The position numbers and the translations under genes are program-made. The notes below the pieces were generated by a model. It was not told the origin of the DNA. It searched no databases and saw nothing but the letters and a program-made list of their open reading frames with translations. From Theristus sp. LFF4_11 (Eukaryota > Nematoda > Chromadorea > Monhysterida > Xyalidae), in the NCBI GenBank assembly GCA_030248135.1, contig JASANC010004021.1, forward strand, positions 1-64,000: a stretch of 64,000 bases of DNA, in the 5' to 3' direction. Positions 12,726 through 25,458 of the stretch are shown here, in pieces (position 1 is the stretch's first letter; each line of letters begins with the position of its first letter).

Positions 12726-15700
12726 ATGGCTCCAGCTGGCAACAGCTACGACGAGAATCTGGCGGTCAACACGTTTGTCAGCACGTTGATACATCAACAT
12801 GAAACGCTGTGGCGGCAAGTGTGCGCACAGAAAATGACGGTACCTGGTGATTGGTTGTTATTGAGCACTGCCAGCTGATTGGCTGCGTTTGAACTTTAAC
12901 GCTCTTGCATATTTTTGTTTCCGCCACAAGAATTTTGTGCCTGATTGATGGGAGCGAAGCGACAGCACTCGGATGTCTTCGTTTCGCAATTGCCATCATT
13001 CTCATTAGTTGTATTCGTAATCAATCAGCGCACTGAAGCCAACTTCAAACCAATTTCAAAAAACGTCGCGACTCGCAGGTGATCGTCCCACAGCAATGCA
13101 GCGTACCGCCAATCGTCAGTGAACGAATGCTGAAACAGCACATCATACGCTCGGGTGATGCGAATGACGAAACTTCATGTGCATCTGAAGCAATCCACTT
13201 CAGCAGTGAACGGGAACTGGGAAACGGCAGTTATCGCTATCGAAATCTGTGCAATGAGGTGGACAGATTTTTTGGAAACGCGGAATTACTTGTGTTTTTT
13301 GCGCAAATAATGCACAAGACAATATTGTTTCAATTTACTCGTAATTGGCAGAGAGAATCTGTGAACAGTAATCTAATTGTTTACTCCATTCCCACAATAC
13401 TGGTCATTTTCCCACTTCCCAGCTAGTGCACATTGACAACGAGAAAGTGCGCCTGATTATTCCGGATGATAAAGAAGTCGAATCTAATCCTAACGAGAAG
13501 CCGTCGAAAATTAGAAATCGGCAACACCAAAATCGTGGCTGTGCGACTGTGTTGTTCCACGAGACGCACTACGCCGACGCAGAGGCGACGTTGTACTGCG
13601 AGTTGTTGTGTGTTGATCGTTGTTTGGTGGAGCACTCGGATGAGGCAACAACAGCAACAACATTGCAATGTGAGACTCTCGGTGAAGTTTCTTGCTGTTT
13701 TTTTAGTTTTGTTTGCATCAAACGGATCAGTTGCAGGTTTTCAATAATCTGGGTTCACTGACTTGACCGGTCATTGTAGCATGCAACAACAACAGACCCC
13801 ATATCAGGGGGTCGTGTCCAGATTATGTGTGTTGGAGAAGTGCAAGCAACTGGACTCAGCACTCGACACCGATGGATTGTATCTTTTTCCGACTTTCACT
13901 GACACATCAAAATGAAACCTGTCAAAATTGCAGGCAACCAGCCGACGACTTCGCTTCCATCCACTTCGTCGGCCATTATGCCTGATTATCAAGGGCAAAA
14001 CCATAACTTAGACCATGTTGCCAGGCCACAAATTTACAGTCGTTCTTCAGCCAACTTGCCTGTTCTGGACCTCAGATCGTTTCTGTACAGTATTTCAAAA
14101 GAAACTCACCATATCAACAACAACCACGTGATTTCGTTGGATCCTGCTAGTTTACTCAGGCGGTTCGATCAAATTCGTTTGATCAGTTTGGGGAAACTTA
14201 CGAAATTGGCAAATTCTAGTTTATTTGAGCCGTGCTGTTTGCCAACGGAGGATGTTCAGGTACACGCTTCGATCTCGTTCTTGCTTATTGGACCCTTTTT
14301 AGATCACTTTTTGTTTATCTTGAGCATTGGAGATGATGTTGTGACGTGTGGCAGCCCCAGAGTCCAAGAACACAAAATCCACACGCTCGAAGTTAGAATA
14401 TTTGAAAACCGTTTTCACACGTTTTCTAGTCGCTCCTTTCCGCAACGCACCGCCAAATGTTGTCTTTGTACTCGAAGAAAGTCTCGCATGCCCGCGGTCG
14501 TCGAAATTCAGCGAGTAATAATGTTGCGCAGAATCAGAGGCACAATGATTTGCTGTTGCTACTCGACGCACAGAGTCATCACACACAATTGATGCTTGAG
14601 GTGAGGAGGGGTGCATGAGGATAGTGGGTGTCCTTGTTGACTGCTCACAAGAGGTGGCGAACGCAACCCCCGATACGCTTGAAAACTGCATCGTCGGCTC
14701 CTCACCATTATGCCGTCCGAGAGTAGACGGAGATGACGATTGAAAATTTCATTTTAGCTTTAGTTTTGTGTTTCAGTTTTTTTATGTTTTTGTTCTAGTT
14801 TTATGCTCTAGTTTCAGTTTTAGTTCCACGTGTTAGTTTCAGTTCCATGTTTTAGTTTCAGTTGTCAATTTTTGTATTTCCAGTGTCACATGTACGAAAC
14901 ACTCGGTAGGCCGGTGTTGGCGCTGCTACGGGGCATTTTGTCTCATCGCGAGGCAAAACTGAATCGCATTCGAGCCCGCCTGTCCACTTTTGTGACGCCG
15001 GCATTCTTGGGCGTCGGTCGGAGACTTAGGTGAATGATAGGTAGAGGTTGTTTGTGGGACGCTCTCAGAGAGATGCCTCGTGTCACTATGGACAGAAGAC
15101 CAGACCCGTGCGTTGTTGTGGTGTACCACGACAGATACAGTCTCGTTGCGGCTTGCCAGGCACGCTGTGCAGGAAAGCATTGTTTGCTCACGAAAAAAAA
15201 CATCGTGCGGTGAAAGCTGTTTTTTTAACAACACCAACACCAACCATTTTCAGTGAAAGCTTGTCTGATGCAATCAAAGTGCTGGACACACTGAGCTCAG
15301 CACGCGCTCACAACACGCCGTATGACCGACTGCTATGCCTTCGAAAGGCACTGACAGTGCTAACAGCCGAAGACAAATCTGCTCCTGTATTTGACGCTAA
15401 TCGTGGGTTTTTTGCTTTTTTATTCTTAGTTTTTTCTTCTATTGTCCGTCGGTTTTTTGCGCTGTCTCGCTTTTAGTCATCAGACGTTTCGAAGACTCAG
15501 CTCAGCAGACAGTCAATCAGGTACTGGCGTTGTAAAGGGTCTTCTGTTGCCTCGCAAATTTCACATTCTCTAATGATAGCTTTCAGCGTCTCCCAGCGCA
15601 TTACCAACATCGGACGATTTGATACCAGCGCTCGCTTGGCTCGTCATTCACTCGGACGTCACTGATTGGTCGGTTTGCATCCCAGATTCGCCAATAGACG

Positions 15701-18700
15701 CTTTGTTTTCAAGAGACAGAATGGCTGCGACCAGTTCCAGTTTTGACAGCTTTTAAAAGTTTCCAACAATTAACAGTAGCTGATTGGCTCACTGCATCTG
15801 AATTTTAATTGAAATACACAGAACTGTGCTGATTCGCAATGCCGATGGCAGCCATCTGTCATGATGGATTGTAGGTTTTTTGCGGGAAAAACGGTACGAG
15901 TTTGTTATTTCAGTTTTTCTTGCAGGTGCACCAACCTTGAGTACATGCGTTCGCTGCACTTCAGTCGAATGGCCGGCGATGATTTGTCGTTTTGTGTGGC
16001 GTCCTTTGAGGCGGCCGTCGCGTTTCTGCAAGATCACAGCTCGGCTAACGGCCCGTTCTCGCATGCGATTCCGTTGAACAACAATAATACGGACGATGTT
16101 GACAATCAATTATTGTGCAACAGCGATGCTGAGAAGATCTGTCGCGCGCTGGTCTGTGTGGACGTTCTGAAAGACTTTATTTGGTTTATTTGGCATAAAT
16201 GACATAAAGCCATCCATACCTCTCTGTTGTCTTTGATCAAGCTGAACTGCAGAGAACGTTCGATTTTCGATTGGTTTGATTATCTGGTCAGAATAGAAGA
16301 TATATAGATCTTGCCTGAGCTGAGGAGCGCTACGATTTTACAAACTTCACATCTAAATCCACAATATGCTGAATTTCAGGTCTATCCATCGTCATACGAT
16401 GTCGAGTCAGACAACACATCAGCTGAGGATACGGTAATTAGTGATACAGTAACTCCGACTACCGTAACCGACAGTATTCGTTCGTATCTCGTCGATCTGG
16501 TGATTGCGGGCGACGATGTGCTGCTTGTGGAGCTGTTTGAGCAGTGGCACGTTGAGGCACAGTTGGCCGAAGCCACCAAAAGCGAAGTGTCCACGTCAAC
16601 GTGTGTGACTTTTTGTTGTATTTTTGAAAAAGTTGTTGTTGTATTGCCTTGAAGACAAAGCGTTAGGCGGCAAGATTATCGCAACACACATTTGCAAATC
16701 GAATGAACCGATTCCACATCAAGCCGAGTAACCGTTACGCTTTTTTTGTCACAATGCGTTGTTTCCGAAATTATACAAAAAACTGCTTTTGTAAAAATGG
16801 TTATTGATGGTTTTCCACAGCCGTCTTTTGGGGTGGTTCGAGTTTCGTTTATTTCGGCTGTTGGAATTTGGAAACAGAGCAGTTTCAATGTCACAGCAGT
16901 TGTCACCCATTATGCACCTGTGTGAACTGCGTTGAGCGACGAACAGGGGCAAGCTCAAACACTGGTGAATCGCAAGCGGGATACTCAAAGCAGGCAACTG
17001 GAGCCGTGAATGTGAATGCTGTCGTCGCTCCGAATGGCAGAACAGGTAACCTGAAGTGCCGTCATTGAACGACCTTTCATTCGTGGTTTGATCGAAAATC
17101 CAGGAAGTTCGTGTCGATGCTGTCATTTCGAGAGTCCGAGAACCGCAAAAACTCGTGAAGTTCTGCTCAGCCGCTCACATCGCCGCTCTGCTCGGCAAGA
17201 CCGTGGTGCTGAACGCGTTGGCGAAATTCGGTGCCGATTTGGATGAACGCGACTCGAGCGGCTGCACGCCGTTGCACCTCGCCTGCGAGCACGGCTCACA
17301 GAACGGCACTCTGCTGCTGTTGCACTTGGGCGCCGCCGCCACGTTGGCCGACCGAATGGGGCGCACGCCGTTGCATGCGGCGGTCGACAGTGGACAGCTG
17401 GAGGTGCGCGAATCGGTGACAAGGCAGCAATGCATTCCGAACTGTGTGCAGCTTCAAAGGGCTCTCTGCTGACATGAAATGACACTTAGTTTTCATTGGA
17501 ACTGGAACTCTGAGACACACGGCTATAAAGTGGACTGCTACGATGAGGTGCTTTACAACTATTGCGTAACGGAGCGTTTTTTCCAGTGCACCAAAGCGCT
17601 GCTGTACTTTGACCAGCAAGTTGGCCGCAAGACCATCAACGTTAACGCGCAAGATCGAAACGGAAACACGCCACTTCACATGGCGGTTCGAAAACAATTC
17701 CTCGATATCATGCACGTGCTTCTGGAGTACGGCAGCTCGTTGACGGTGTGCAATCGTCGTGGCGAGACCGTATGGGAGTGTCTGCCTAGTGCAGCAGTGC
17801 ACCGTATACTCGAGGCCGTGTGCACTGCCAGAACTAATGCACTGGTATGATGTTTGCCAACAGTTTATCTATTTATGTAGCCATTTTTTGGAGATTTGAA
17901 AAAAGAAAACAGTTTTTTTTAATATTTGCTCTCACATTGTTTAAAATTCCTCTTTCTTACCTCGGGCGCTGTTTTCATGTCGATCACAAGATTTCCCTCT
18001 CTCGTCAGGTCCCACCGTTGCAGTTCGAGGAAACTCGTTTAACAGAAGAAGAGCTATTGCCTGAGCGAGGCGACATTGCAGCTATTGCGAGTAGCACTTC
18101 TGCTGATGCGGGTTCTTCTGCGAAGTCTACGAAAAGTCTTTTTGTTAGCATTTTATTTATTGATGGGTTTTTTTATTGTCACACAATCACAACGTGACAT
18201 GGAGACGCAACAATTGGAGGCATTTGAATGAGTTGGAAGTGCAGATTGGTCGTGCGAATGTGAGGCAGCCAATCATCGTGCGAATGGAAGATTCTAACGT
18301 TCTTTTTCCGCACCTAAGTTTTCCATTCCAAATTTTTCTGTCAAAATCTGACAAACTCCTTTTCTGCCAAAGTATTTGGTTTCTATTTTTCAGCAGAACT
18401 CGCGTAAAAACTCGACAAATCTGATCGAAAGTGCCCGTTCAGCTGAAAGCGACGAAAATCTGGCGCAATTGACGCGTGTTAATCGATTGGTGAAAGCGAT
18501 CAGAGACAATGATATGCCCATGGTGTGGTTCAGTCAAGTTCCAGTACTCAAGTGGTTAATGGGGGGGGGGGGCACATCATTGATGAGGCCATCCCTCTTC
18601 TGCATTTGATGTTCGCCGAAGCCGAAATACAGAGAACCATTGTTCAGTTTGGCTGATTAGTGGTTCAATATTTCAAATGCGGCTCACTGATTGGCTGCAC

Positions 18701-21700
18701 CATGTTTGGGCAACCAATTAGAAATTATCATTTTTGACAAAAGAGGACATGCTTTCAGCTGTCACATTTGCTCGGTGAGAAGAATGACGATTTCAACTCG
18801 TATCAATTGTGCCACCCGCTGTGCCAGTGCACCAACTGTAGCGCCTATATCGAGGTGAGCTTGTCACTTTTTTGGCAAAATGGCAAATTGTTCCGAGTCT
18901 CCTAAATAGGGCCGAATCACTTTGGCGTCTTTGAATTGCCACATAAAGATTGAAACTAGCTTCTTTTCACGTCTGCAAACCCATTGAGTCGCAGAATCTA
19001 GAAGATAAAAATTTGTAGAGCTGCTAATTCTAAAAACAACACATGCCAACAACAACACAAGTCAGTCGGCTCGCAGAAATCTCAGAAAACCAAGATAACC
19101 GCAGCGGTTTTTCGCAGGATCGCCGGACAGTGTGCGACCTGGACGCATTCGACAGCGACGGTCTCAGTGCGCTGCTCGTGGCGGCCGACTGTGGCAATGT
19201 GCCTGCGATCGATTTGCTGGTCACCAGGGGCGCCACGGTTGATCTGTGCTCGAGCGTGCATACGAACGGACACACTGCGCTGCATCGCGCTGTGCTCGCT
19301 GGACACGCGAAGGTCGCCTAGGGTGGGACAACCGAGTGGTTGATGTTGAATGCGATTGGTTGTTATTGTTGTTGCACAGTTCAAGTGGCCACATACAGGG
19401 TTTTCTGGTCACTTCTCTGAATTTGAATACTGAACACACATCGGGTACAAGGTGTGGTCACCTGTCAGTGCGGGTAGCTTATTCACGGACACTTCTTTCA
19501 AAACGTCCAACGCTGATTGGTTGATTGGCTACATTTGAATGCGACTGTTGCAAAGATCTATGCTGATTGGATCTGCAGTTGTATGCATCAAGTTCACTTT
19601 GACCAGAGTAAAGCCGATGCAAATGTGCGTCTCTCAATTGCAGGCCACCAGTCGTCTGCTGTCCGTTTACGCAGCGAATCCAGCGGCACGCGACCACGAC
19701 GGCAACACGGCGCTGCATCTGGCCGTGCTGCACTCAAAGGCGTCCATTGTACGCATGCTGGTGGAGGTGCGCTGGACGGGCAACATAGGACTGTTTTGTT
19801 GAGTGGAACAACATACAGGGTGTCTCACAAAGCTACACTAAACTGACCTGACTAAACTCAAACGCAATGTTGCGTTTATTCAGAAAAAAATTCATAGGAG
19901 CAGTTTTTAATGTTACTTTAGATTCACCTGTACTGCGATCTGTGAAAGGCTAGAGTTGTTCTAAGAAATAAAAAAGATGTGAAAAATCAAGCCTCAGTTA
20001 TCAAGTGCTGATACATGAGAAGACAACGCACCAAAATTGTAGCCATTCATTTCTTTTACAGCAACATGGCGTCCCACTAGACCGGGTGAATGAAAATGGT
20101 GACACAGCGTTGCATTGTGCAATGGCGGTCAGTCATTTGGAGGCCGCGAAGATATTATTGGAGAAAAACAGTTCGAATTTGAATACCAACCAATCCACAG
20201 TGGACATCCTGAAAATACCGAATGCTCAGGGCTTGACACCGACTGATTTAGCTTTGGTTGGTGTACTATCTTGTTCAGAGGTGTGCACGCCGGACACTTC
20301 TTGCTGGTACCGGCTCGGGTGGTTGCGCGACGTCGACCCCACCCCACCACATTTTTCTCGCAAATTTAGTGTCACATTCTACATGCGCAGCGCGATTTCA
20401 AATACGAATACATTTACAATTTTGAAGTTTATTCTGTGTTTCGTTCGGAAAATGTGGCTTTGACTCTCAATTTCAATAAAAAACGGTAAACTGTAACGTC
20501 TTCGCGTAGCGAAGAAAATTTTCAAAAATTAGGCCCTGAGAACGCATTTTACCTTGCGATTTTTGGATGTCATCCAGAGTAGTTTGCTGTTTATGACATT
20601 CACGTGTTAAAAAACGCAGATGTTTAGAAACGTGCGAACAAAAAGCTTAGGAGCTAGATGGACCAAGTGATCGTTGATACGGTCAAAACAACAAAAATAT
20701 TCTTAGATTGAATTGAACCGTTAACAGCAAAACACTGAATCTAAAAAACGAACGATGAATTCGTGATCGCCATTGTCAAACAAATCATAAAATGTTCACG
20801 TCCTGCACCGAAGGCGCAGAAAAATTTTGAATCTGGGCGCAAAATTTCTTAGAAGCAATCCCTTGAAATCTTCGAAAATTGAGAGAACCAAAAAAGCTGA
20901 CCGAAACGACCAATTTCTTTGCGTCATACCAAATTATTTTGCGTCATTGACGCACGATTTCGCGTAAAAACCCTTGGATGTCTGTGCAACTCACATTTGC
21001 GAAATAAAATGTGCACCATCTACATGCGCAGCGCGATTTCAAATACAAATACATTGCAACCTACTAAAGTACCACGACAGTCAGTCAATTGAAATCTTCG
21101 AATTTAATTTTGAAGCAATTTTTACTTCATTTGTGAAAATTTTGTCTCTTCCTCCTGAGGCGCTGCGCGACATCTGTGAATTAAAATGATTGCTCACAGC
21201 GATTTCAGCAGCTCACAACAAAAGCACAATGAGCAGACCTTAATTTTGACTGATAGATGCGCGACATGGGCAATCGATTTCGAAGTAATTTTCCAAATTC
21301 ATGTGTAAAACTTTTGTCTCTTTGAACTCCGACCGAGGCGCTGCGCGACGTAGCCTCCAGGCCCTGCGCGACGCGCGACGTTTGCCGGTACCGGTACCCC
21401 CTAAGTACCCCCCGTGCACATCTCTGATCTTGTTGCTTGCATTGATTTTTTGGCATATCCGCAGCGATTTGTGATCCCAGTCTGATGCAAGATAGTCTGA
21501 CACGTTTCACGTTCTGGTGGTTTATAGGCTTGTTACGAATTTTTCTTGTTTTTATGCTGTCTTTCGAAACCGCAAACGATTACTAGCTCTGCCCTCTGAA
21601 ACGCTAATAATTCGCTGGTCTTGCCAGCTTAATGTAGCTAATCAAGGCAGTTAAAATTGCGCAAGCTGATAGTTGACGAAAGTTTTGTCATTTTGAAAGT

Positions 21701-21891
21701 CCTTACTACAGACGCGAGAGCTGCGTGCGCTGGTGCTTGGCAAGACCGAAACTGAGCACGCGCCCAAAGTGTCTTCAAGTGGCTTCGCCACACCACGCAT
21801 GTCCACCACAGGCAACATGTCCGTGACGATGTCGACGTTGCAGGAACGAGCCTCACCTGAATCAGGCAAACTGCAGTCGACAACCGAGTGA
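12726..21891 (+). CDS. ANKRD27: ANKRD27 (VARP), left-arm copy
   Basis: VARP is an endosomal adaptor: a VPS9-type Rab GEF that also binds retromer VPS29 and VAMP7. In-phase exons: 12726-12839, 13079-13258, 13423-13669, (a possible small exon near 13780), 13934-14259, 14884-15029, 15254-15402, 15477-15520, 15580-15668, 15926-16151, 16380-16600, about 16868-17030, 17104-17403, 17587-17844, 18009-18143, 18394-18522, 18759-18854, 19118-19312, 19644-19766, 20062-20256, 21712-21891. VPS9 hallmarks are SDDLIPALAWLV and FEAAVAFL. Two zinc-fingernail motifs, CHPLCTCVNC (16901-16930) and CHPLCQCTNC (18810-18839), are the known VPS29-binding type. Two ankyrin blocks surround the second motif (GCTPLHLACEHG, GNTPLHMAV, GHTALHRAVLAGH, GNTALHLAV, GDTALHCAM). 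The last intron carries a hAT element. Borders of the exon near 16868 and the small exon near 13780 are uncertain. Confidence 0.93.
18569..18650 (+). repeat. Dispersed ~82-bp repeat, copy 2
   Basis: This matches 9363-9444 and follows a G run in the ANKRD27 intron after the exon ending at 18,522. The mirrored copy in the right arm lies near 56,950-57,035. Confidence 0.6.
18882..18970 (+). repeat. Dispersed ~87-bp repeat, copy 2
   Basis: This matches 10,721-10,807, with a small insertion in the middle. It lies in the ANKRD27 intron between exons 18759-18854 and 19118-19312. Confidence 0.6.
20276..21426. mobile_element. hAT-type non-autonomous element (left arm only)
   Basis: A 1,151-bp insertion in the last ANKRD27 intron begins CAGAGGTGTGCAC and ends with the inverse of CAGAGATGTGCAC. 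It is flanked by an exact 8-bp duplication, ATCTTGTT (20268-20275 and 21427-21434). The right arm has the target once and uninterrupted at 55,327-55,334. CAGAG-type ends with 8-bp duplications are typical of hAT transposons. No transposase frame is present. A ~27-bp internal sequence occurs twice (near 20,380 and 21,020). Confidence 0.92.
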
Positions 21892-24800
21892 TTGTTCTCG
21901 TTTTGTAGTCTGTGCTTTTTGCGACACTATACTTTTTCACCGTTTTTAACAATTATTTCCCAATTGTAATCCACATTCATCTTGCGACAATATTGGTGTG
22001 TGCACACAGTGAGGCGGTTCATTATTCGCGTTCACCCACCGGAGTTTCATGCCTTAAGGTTTCCGAAGGCTTCGGCTTTAGCTTTCGAATAATCAAATAA
22101 TAATGGGTTGTTTTGGGTCACCGATTCTTATGTCGGGGCTTCTGATTGGTCAATACAAGCATGATACGGCCAATCTGCGCTGACTTTGAATTTAAACTTG
22201 ATGTAAGTATTATGTGTGCTTGATTTCAAAACATCATATTATTATTGTGTTTTACGTTTTAAAAAGGTTGCATGCTATCTATCACAAACACTGACATTCA
22301 TTTTTAACAGGGATATTAGCTTGTGGATGTTGTGGTGCTTTTTGTTGAGCCTCAGGCATATTATAGAACAGGACCAATTTTTATTAGAGTGCCTTCCATT
22401 TCAAGATACAATCATCTGTTGTGTTTTTTATGTGCCTTAATTTTGTGGTTGGAATTGAAAATCATGTGTGTTTGGCACTTGAAAACTTCAACTCACCTCA
22501 GTTAGTTTTTTATGACGTGATCTGGTTTGAAGAAATTATGGTATAAAATGTCATATCCCTTGTTGTTAGTTGAATGACAGGAATCATGCTAACAAACAAT
22601 CCAAAATGCCTGTGTATTGTGTAGATAAAAAACTCATTTCCAAAATACAACTGAAGGCTAAATTCCACCACTCCACAACAAGCACTCCCTAAAGTGTTCC
22701 AATAGTACAAATACCGCGCTAATTTGCATAAACGAGTTATCACAATTTCAGAGAATATCTCTAACACTCCATGATTCAAGTAACCGTGAAGGTTTTGTGC
22801 GATAAAGTCTAAAGTCACAAATATGAATGTATCATGGAACATTTTTCGGGAAGGCTCTTGAAAAATAAAAGATAATGACATTACATTATTAGACATGCAT
22901 AGTCGCGTGACATGCGTGTGCGAACACTCAATGTGTACTCCTGAGCTTGCGGTTGATAGGTTCGATTTGAACGAGGCACGCTGATTGGTTGCATGTGCGT
23001 GATACAATCAATCAATGTGCGCAGCATGTAGGTTATCTTACTGCTGATGCATGATATGATTAGTCAGCATGTTTATGACTCAAAATCTGTGAGATGTTAC
23101 TGAAATATGAATGGAGATTCACGATTTACATGATCGGTGCGGAGGTAATGATACAAACATGCTTCATACAAATCAGCATATTCGATGCGCTCGGCTGATT
23201 TTGTATTCATCCTTTTTCTTTTATGAAATCTCTTGATGAAAAGAAATTTTCACAGCGCTTGTGCTGACATGAAAGGCGATTGGGAATTTCAAAATAGATT
23301 CCGTTCCGTTTCACCTTGTGTTTTCATGTGCTCAGTTATATGGAAATGAGATTTTATTATCGTTTTTAGAAATCGTTTTGATGATAAACATGTTTATTAG
23401 AAAAACAGTTTCTAGGTCTTCGTCGTAAACTTTTCTTGCACGCTGATTGGCTGAGAGTTGATATGTTTGAATCATGCCGTTCTGTGACATCCTTTTGTTC
23501 AAATCACGTTGTTGTATACATGTTGGTTATTGACGCCTGTATTTGAATTCGATGGGCGCTGATTGCTCCAACAGCTAAACGATGTGAAATATCTTTTTCT
23601 TTATGTCCAGTTTCGTGTGTTTTACGGTTTTTGTGACACACTTTTTCACAAATAAAAATAATAATTAGCGGTTTTCTTTTGTGTTGTGTTTGAACTTTTG
23701 ATTGACAAACAGTCGTTTTCAAAACCGCCATTTGTCAATCAAACTGAGAACTGTATTTAGCGGGATTTCTGGACCAGGCAGGCAGCAGACCCGAAAAACG
23801 AAAAATCAGAAATATAATTGTTTTGAGTTCTGTGTATTTTTTACACAGAATCTAACAAACAGTGAAAAAACATAAAATTTATAATCCCCACGGAATTCAG
23901 AGGTTTAGTTGAAGGTGAATTGGCCATTTTTATGCATGTTTTTTCAACGTGACAAGTCCGATTAAACAAGCGTTTTCACTGTTTTGTGCCCCCCTCTGTC
24001 TCATTTGTACGTTTTCAAATATGCAAACGAAATGCATGCCCGTGTTTGTTTGAAAGGATCAAAAGTGAAAATCGCTACCTGCAAAATCTGAAATAAAATC
24101 TCTGTTTTTGCTATTTTGGCGTTTTATGTTCATGTATCGTTTGGTTTTGCACACCCGCCCGCTATTTGAGAATCAAAATAACCCCGCCTCATAAACATTA
24201 TTTCTGAGCGCTGATTACTTGTAACGCGCTAACTCCTCGTTATTCCGCCATATTTTTTTCACAAAAACTTGAATTTCCGCGGTCTGAAATCGACTTCTCT
24301 CATTGTTGCATCGAACTTTTCATATTCTGAAACATGGTCACAAATAAAATAAATTGCCGTGAGACTTAGCACACTGCTACGAAGTCGGCGATTTTTGAAA
24401 TATTTTCATTCCGCATTTTATACACACGTTTGTACCATGTGGTGTGGCAGTCGGTATGAGTCACAGGCTGATTTGAAGCAACCAATCAGAGTTTTGTTTG
24501 AAATTTTGTTAAACTCTGTCTGTAGTTGTTTGTTTGTCTGGTCTGTTCTTGAAATAAATTGAAGTCAGAACTTTTTAGTGAAAGACTGGACTATTTGTAA
24601 TTTAGTAAATATTTGTTTGTTTTCTGTCGCCACACCCTGTAATCTAGTATGGGCAAAAAATACGCTCAACGCTGCCCGGGGCTGGGTAAATGTTGATTGT
24701 TTGTCTGTGTACTTGATTTGTATCCTGCAAGTTTTGCTTGTGAAACAAACTTGTTTAGTTATAAATTTTTCTTCAAAAAATGATTGCTGGATTTTTTATT

Positions 24801-25196
24801 GTTGTCGGTTTCCAGTTTTTTATTTCAGAAACCCTATAAAAAGAAAATTGCATTTCAGGGGTTGCATCATTGCATCTAATACTGTTTGAGAAGTTTCATT
24901 CATTGGTACGTATATTGTATTTTTCACCGTTTTTAAAATTGTTGTTGCGGCACGCAAAACCATTTCGAAAATCTTCTAATTCTTGTGCCTCGATTCGGTG
25001 AATCACCACAGTATTTGCGTTCAGGATCCCGCAGGGAGATAGGTATCATGGCTTCAAATATGATTCAACTTCAAATATGATAAAGGGGTTTAGTTCAGAA
25101 TTTCAAAACCGTGCCAAAATAGCAGAAGTCCGAAACGCTCGAGAAATTGCGTACATTTCTAACTTTGTTTTGGAATTGTTTTTCATGTGCAGGATA

Positions 25197-25458
25197 CCGT
25201 AAAGTCTTGCATATAAGGTTCCTCCCACTTATAAGACCCCCACCCAAAAGTGGGCGGAGTGTCACACGGCGGGAAACCAAAAAATTCAAAATTTTGACTT
25301 TGTCAAAATCCTACCCCGTTTATAAGGCCTGAAATTCCTAATGTTCGCTTTATAAGACCTCCTCCCACTTATAAGGTTGTCACACGAAATTCCACTTTTT
25401 TCAGAAATTTTTGATTTTCAAATTTATATAAGGAGACCTTATATGCAAGACTTTACGG
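25197..25458. mobile_element. 262-bp MITE with perfect terminal repeats (left arm only)
   Basis: The element has perfect 23-bp inverted ends beginning CCGTAAAGTCTTGCATATAA, flanked by TA (25195-25196 and 25459-25460). The interior repeats the phrase CCCACTTATAAG. The right arm keeps the empty TA site at about 45,417. TA duplication suggests a Tc1/mariner-type non-autonomous element. The perfect ends suggest a young insertion. Confidence 0.92.

Noticed and set aside
14756..14880. TTTAGTTTCAG-rich stretch as a regulatory array
   Set aside because: Degenerate polypyrimidine repeats just upstream of an ANKRD27 3' splice site; this is adequately explained as intron sequence.
20276..21426. Extra coding exon of the left ANKRD27 within this stretch
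   Set aside because: The stretch is a transposon with 8-bp target duplication and is absent from the right-arm copy, which remains complete.
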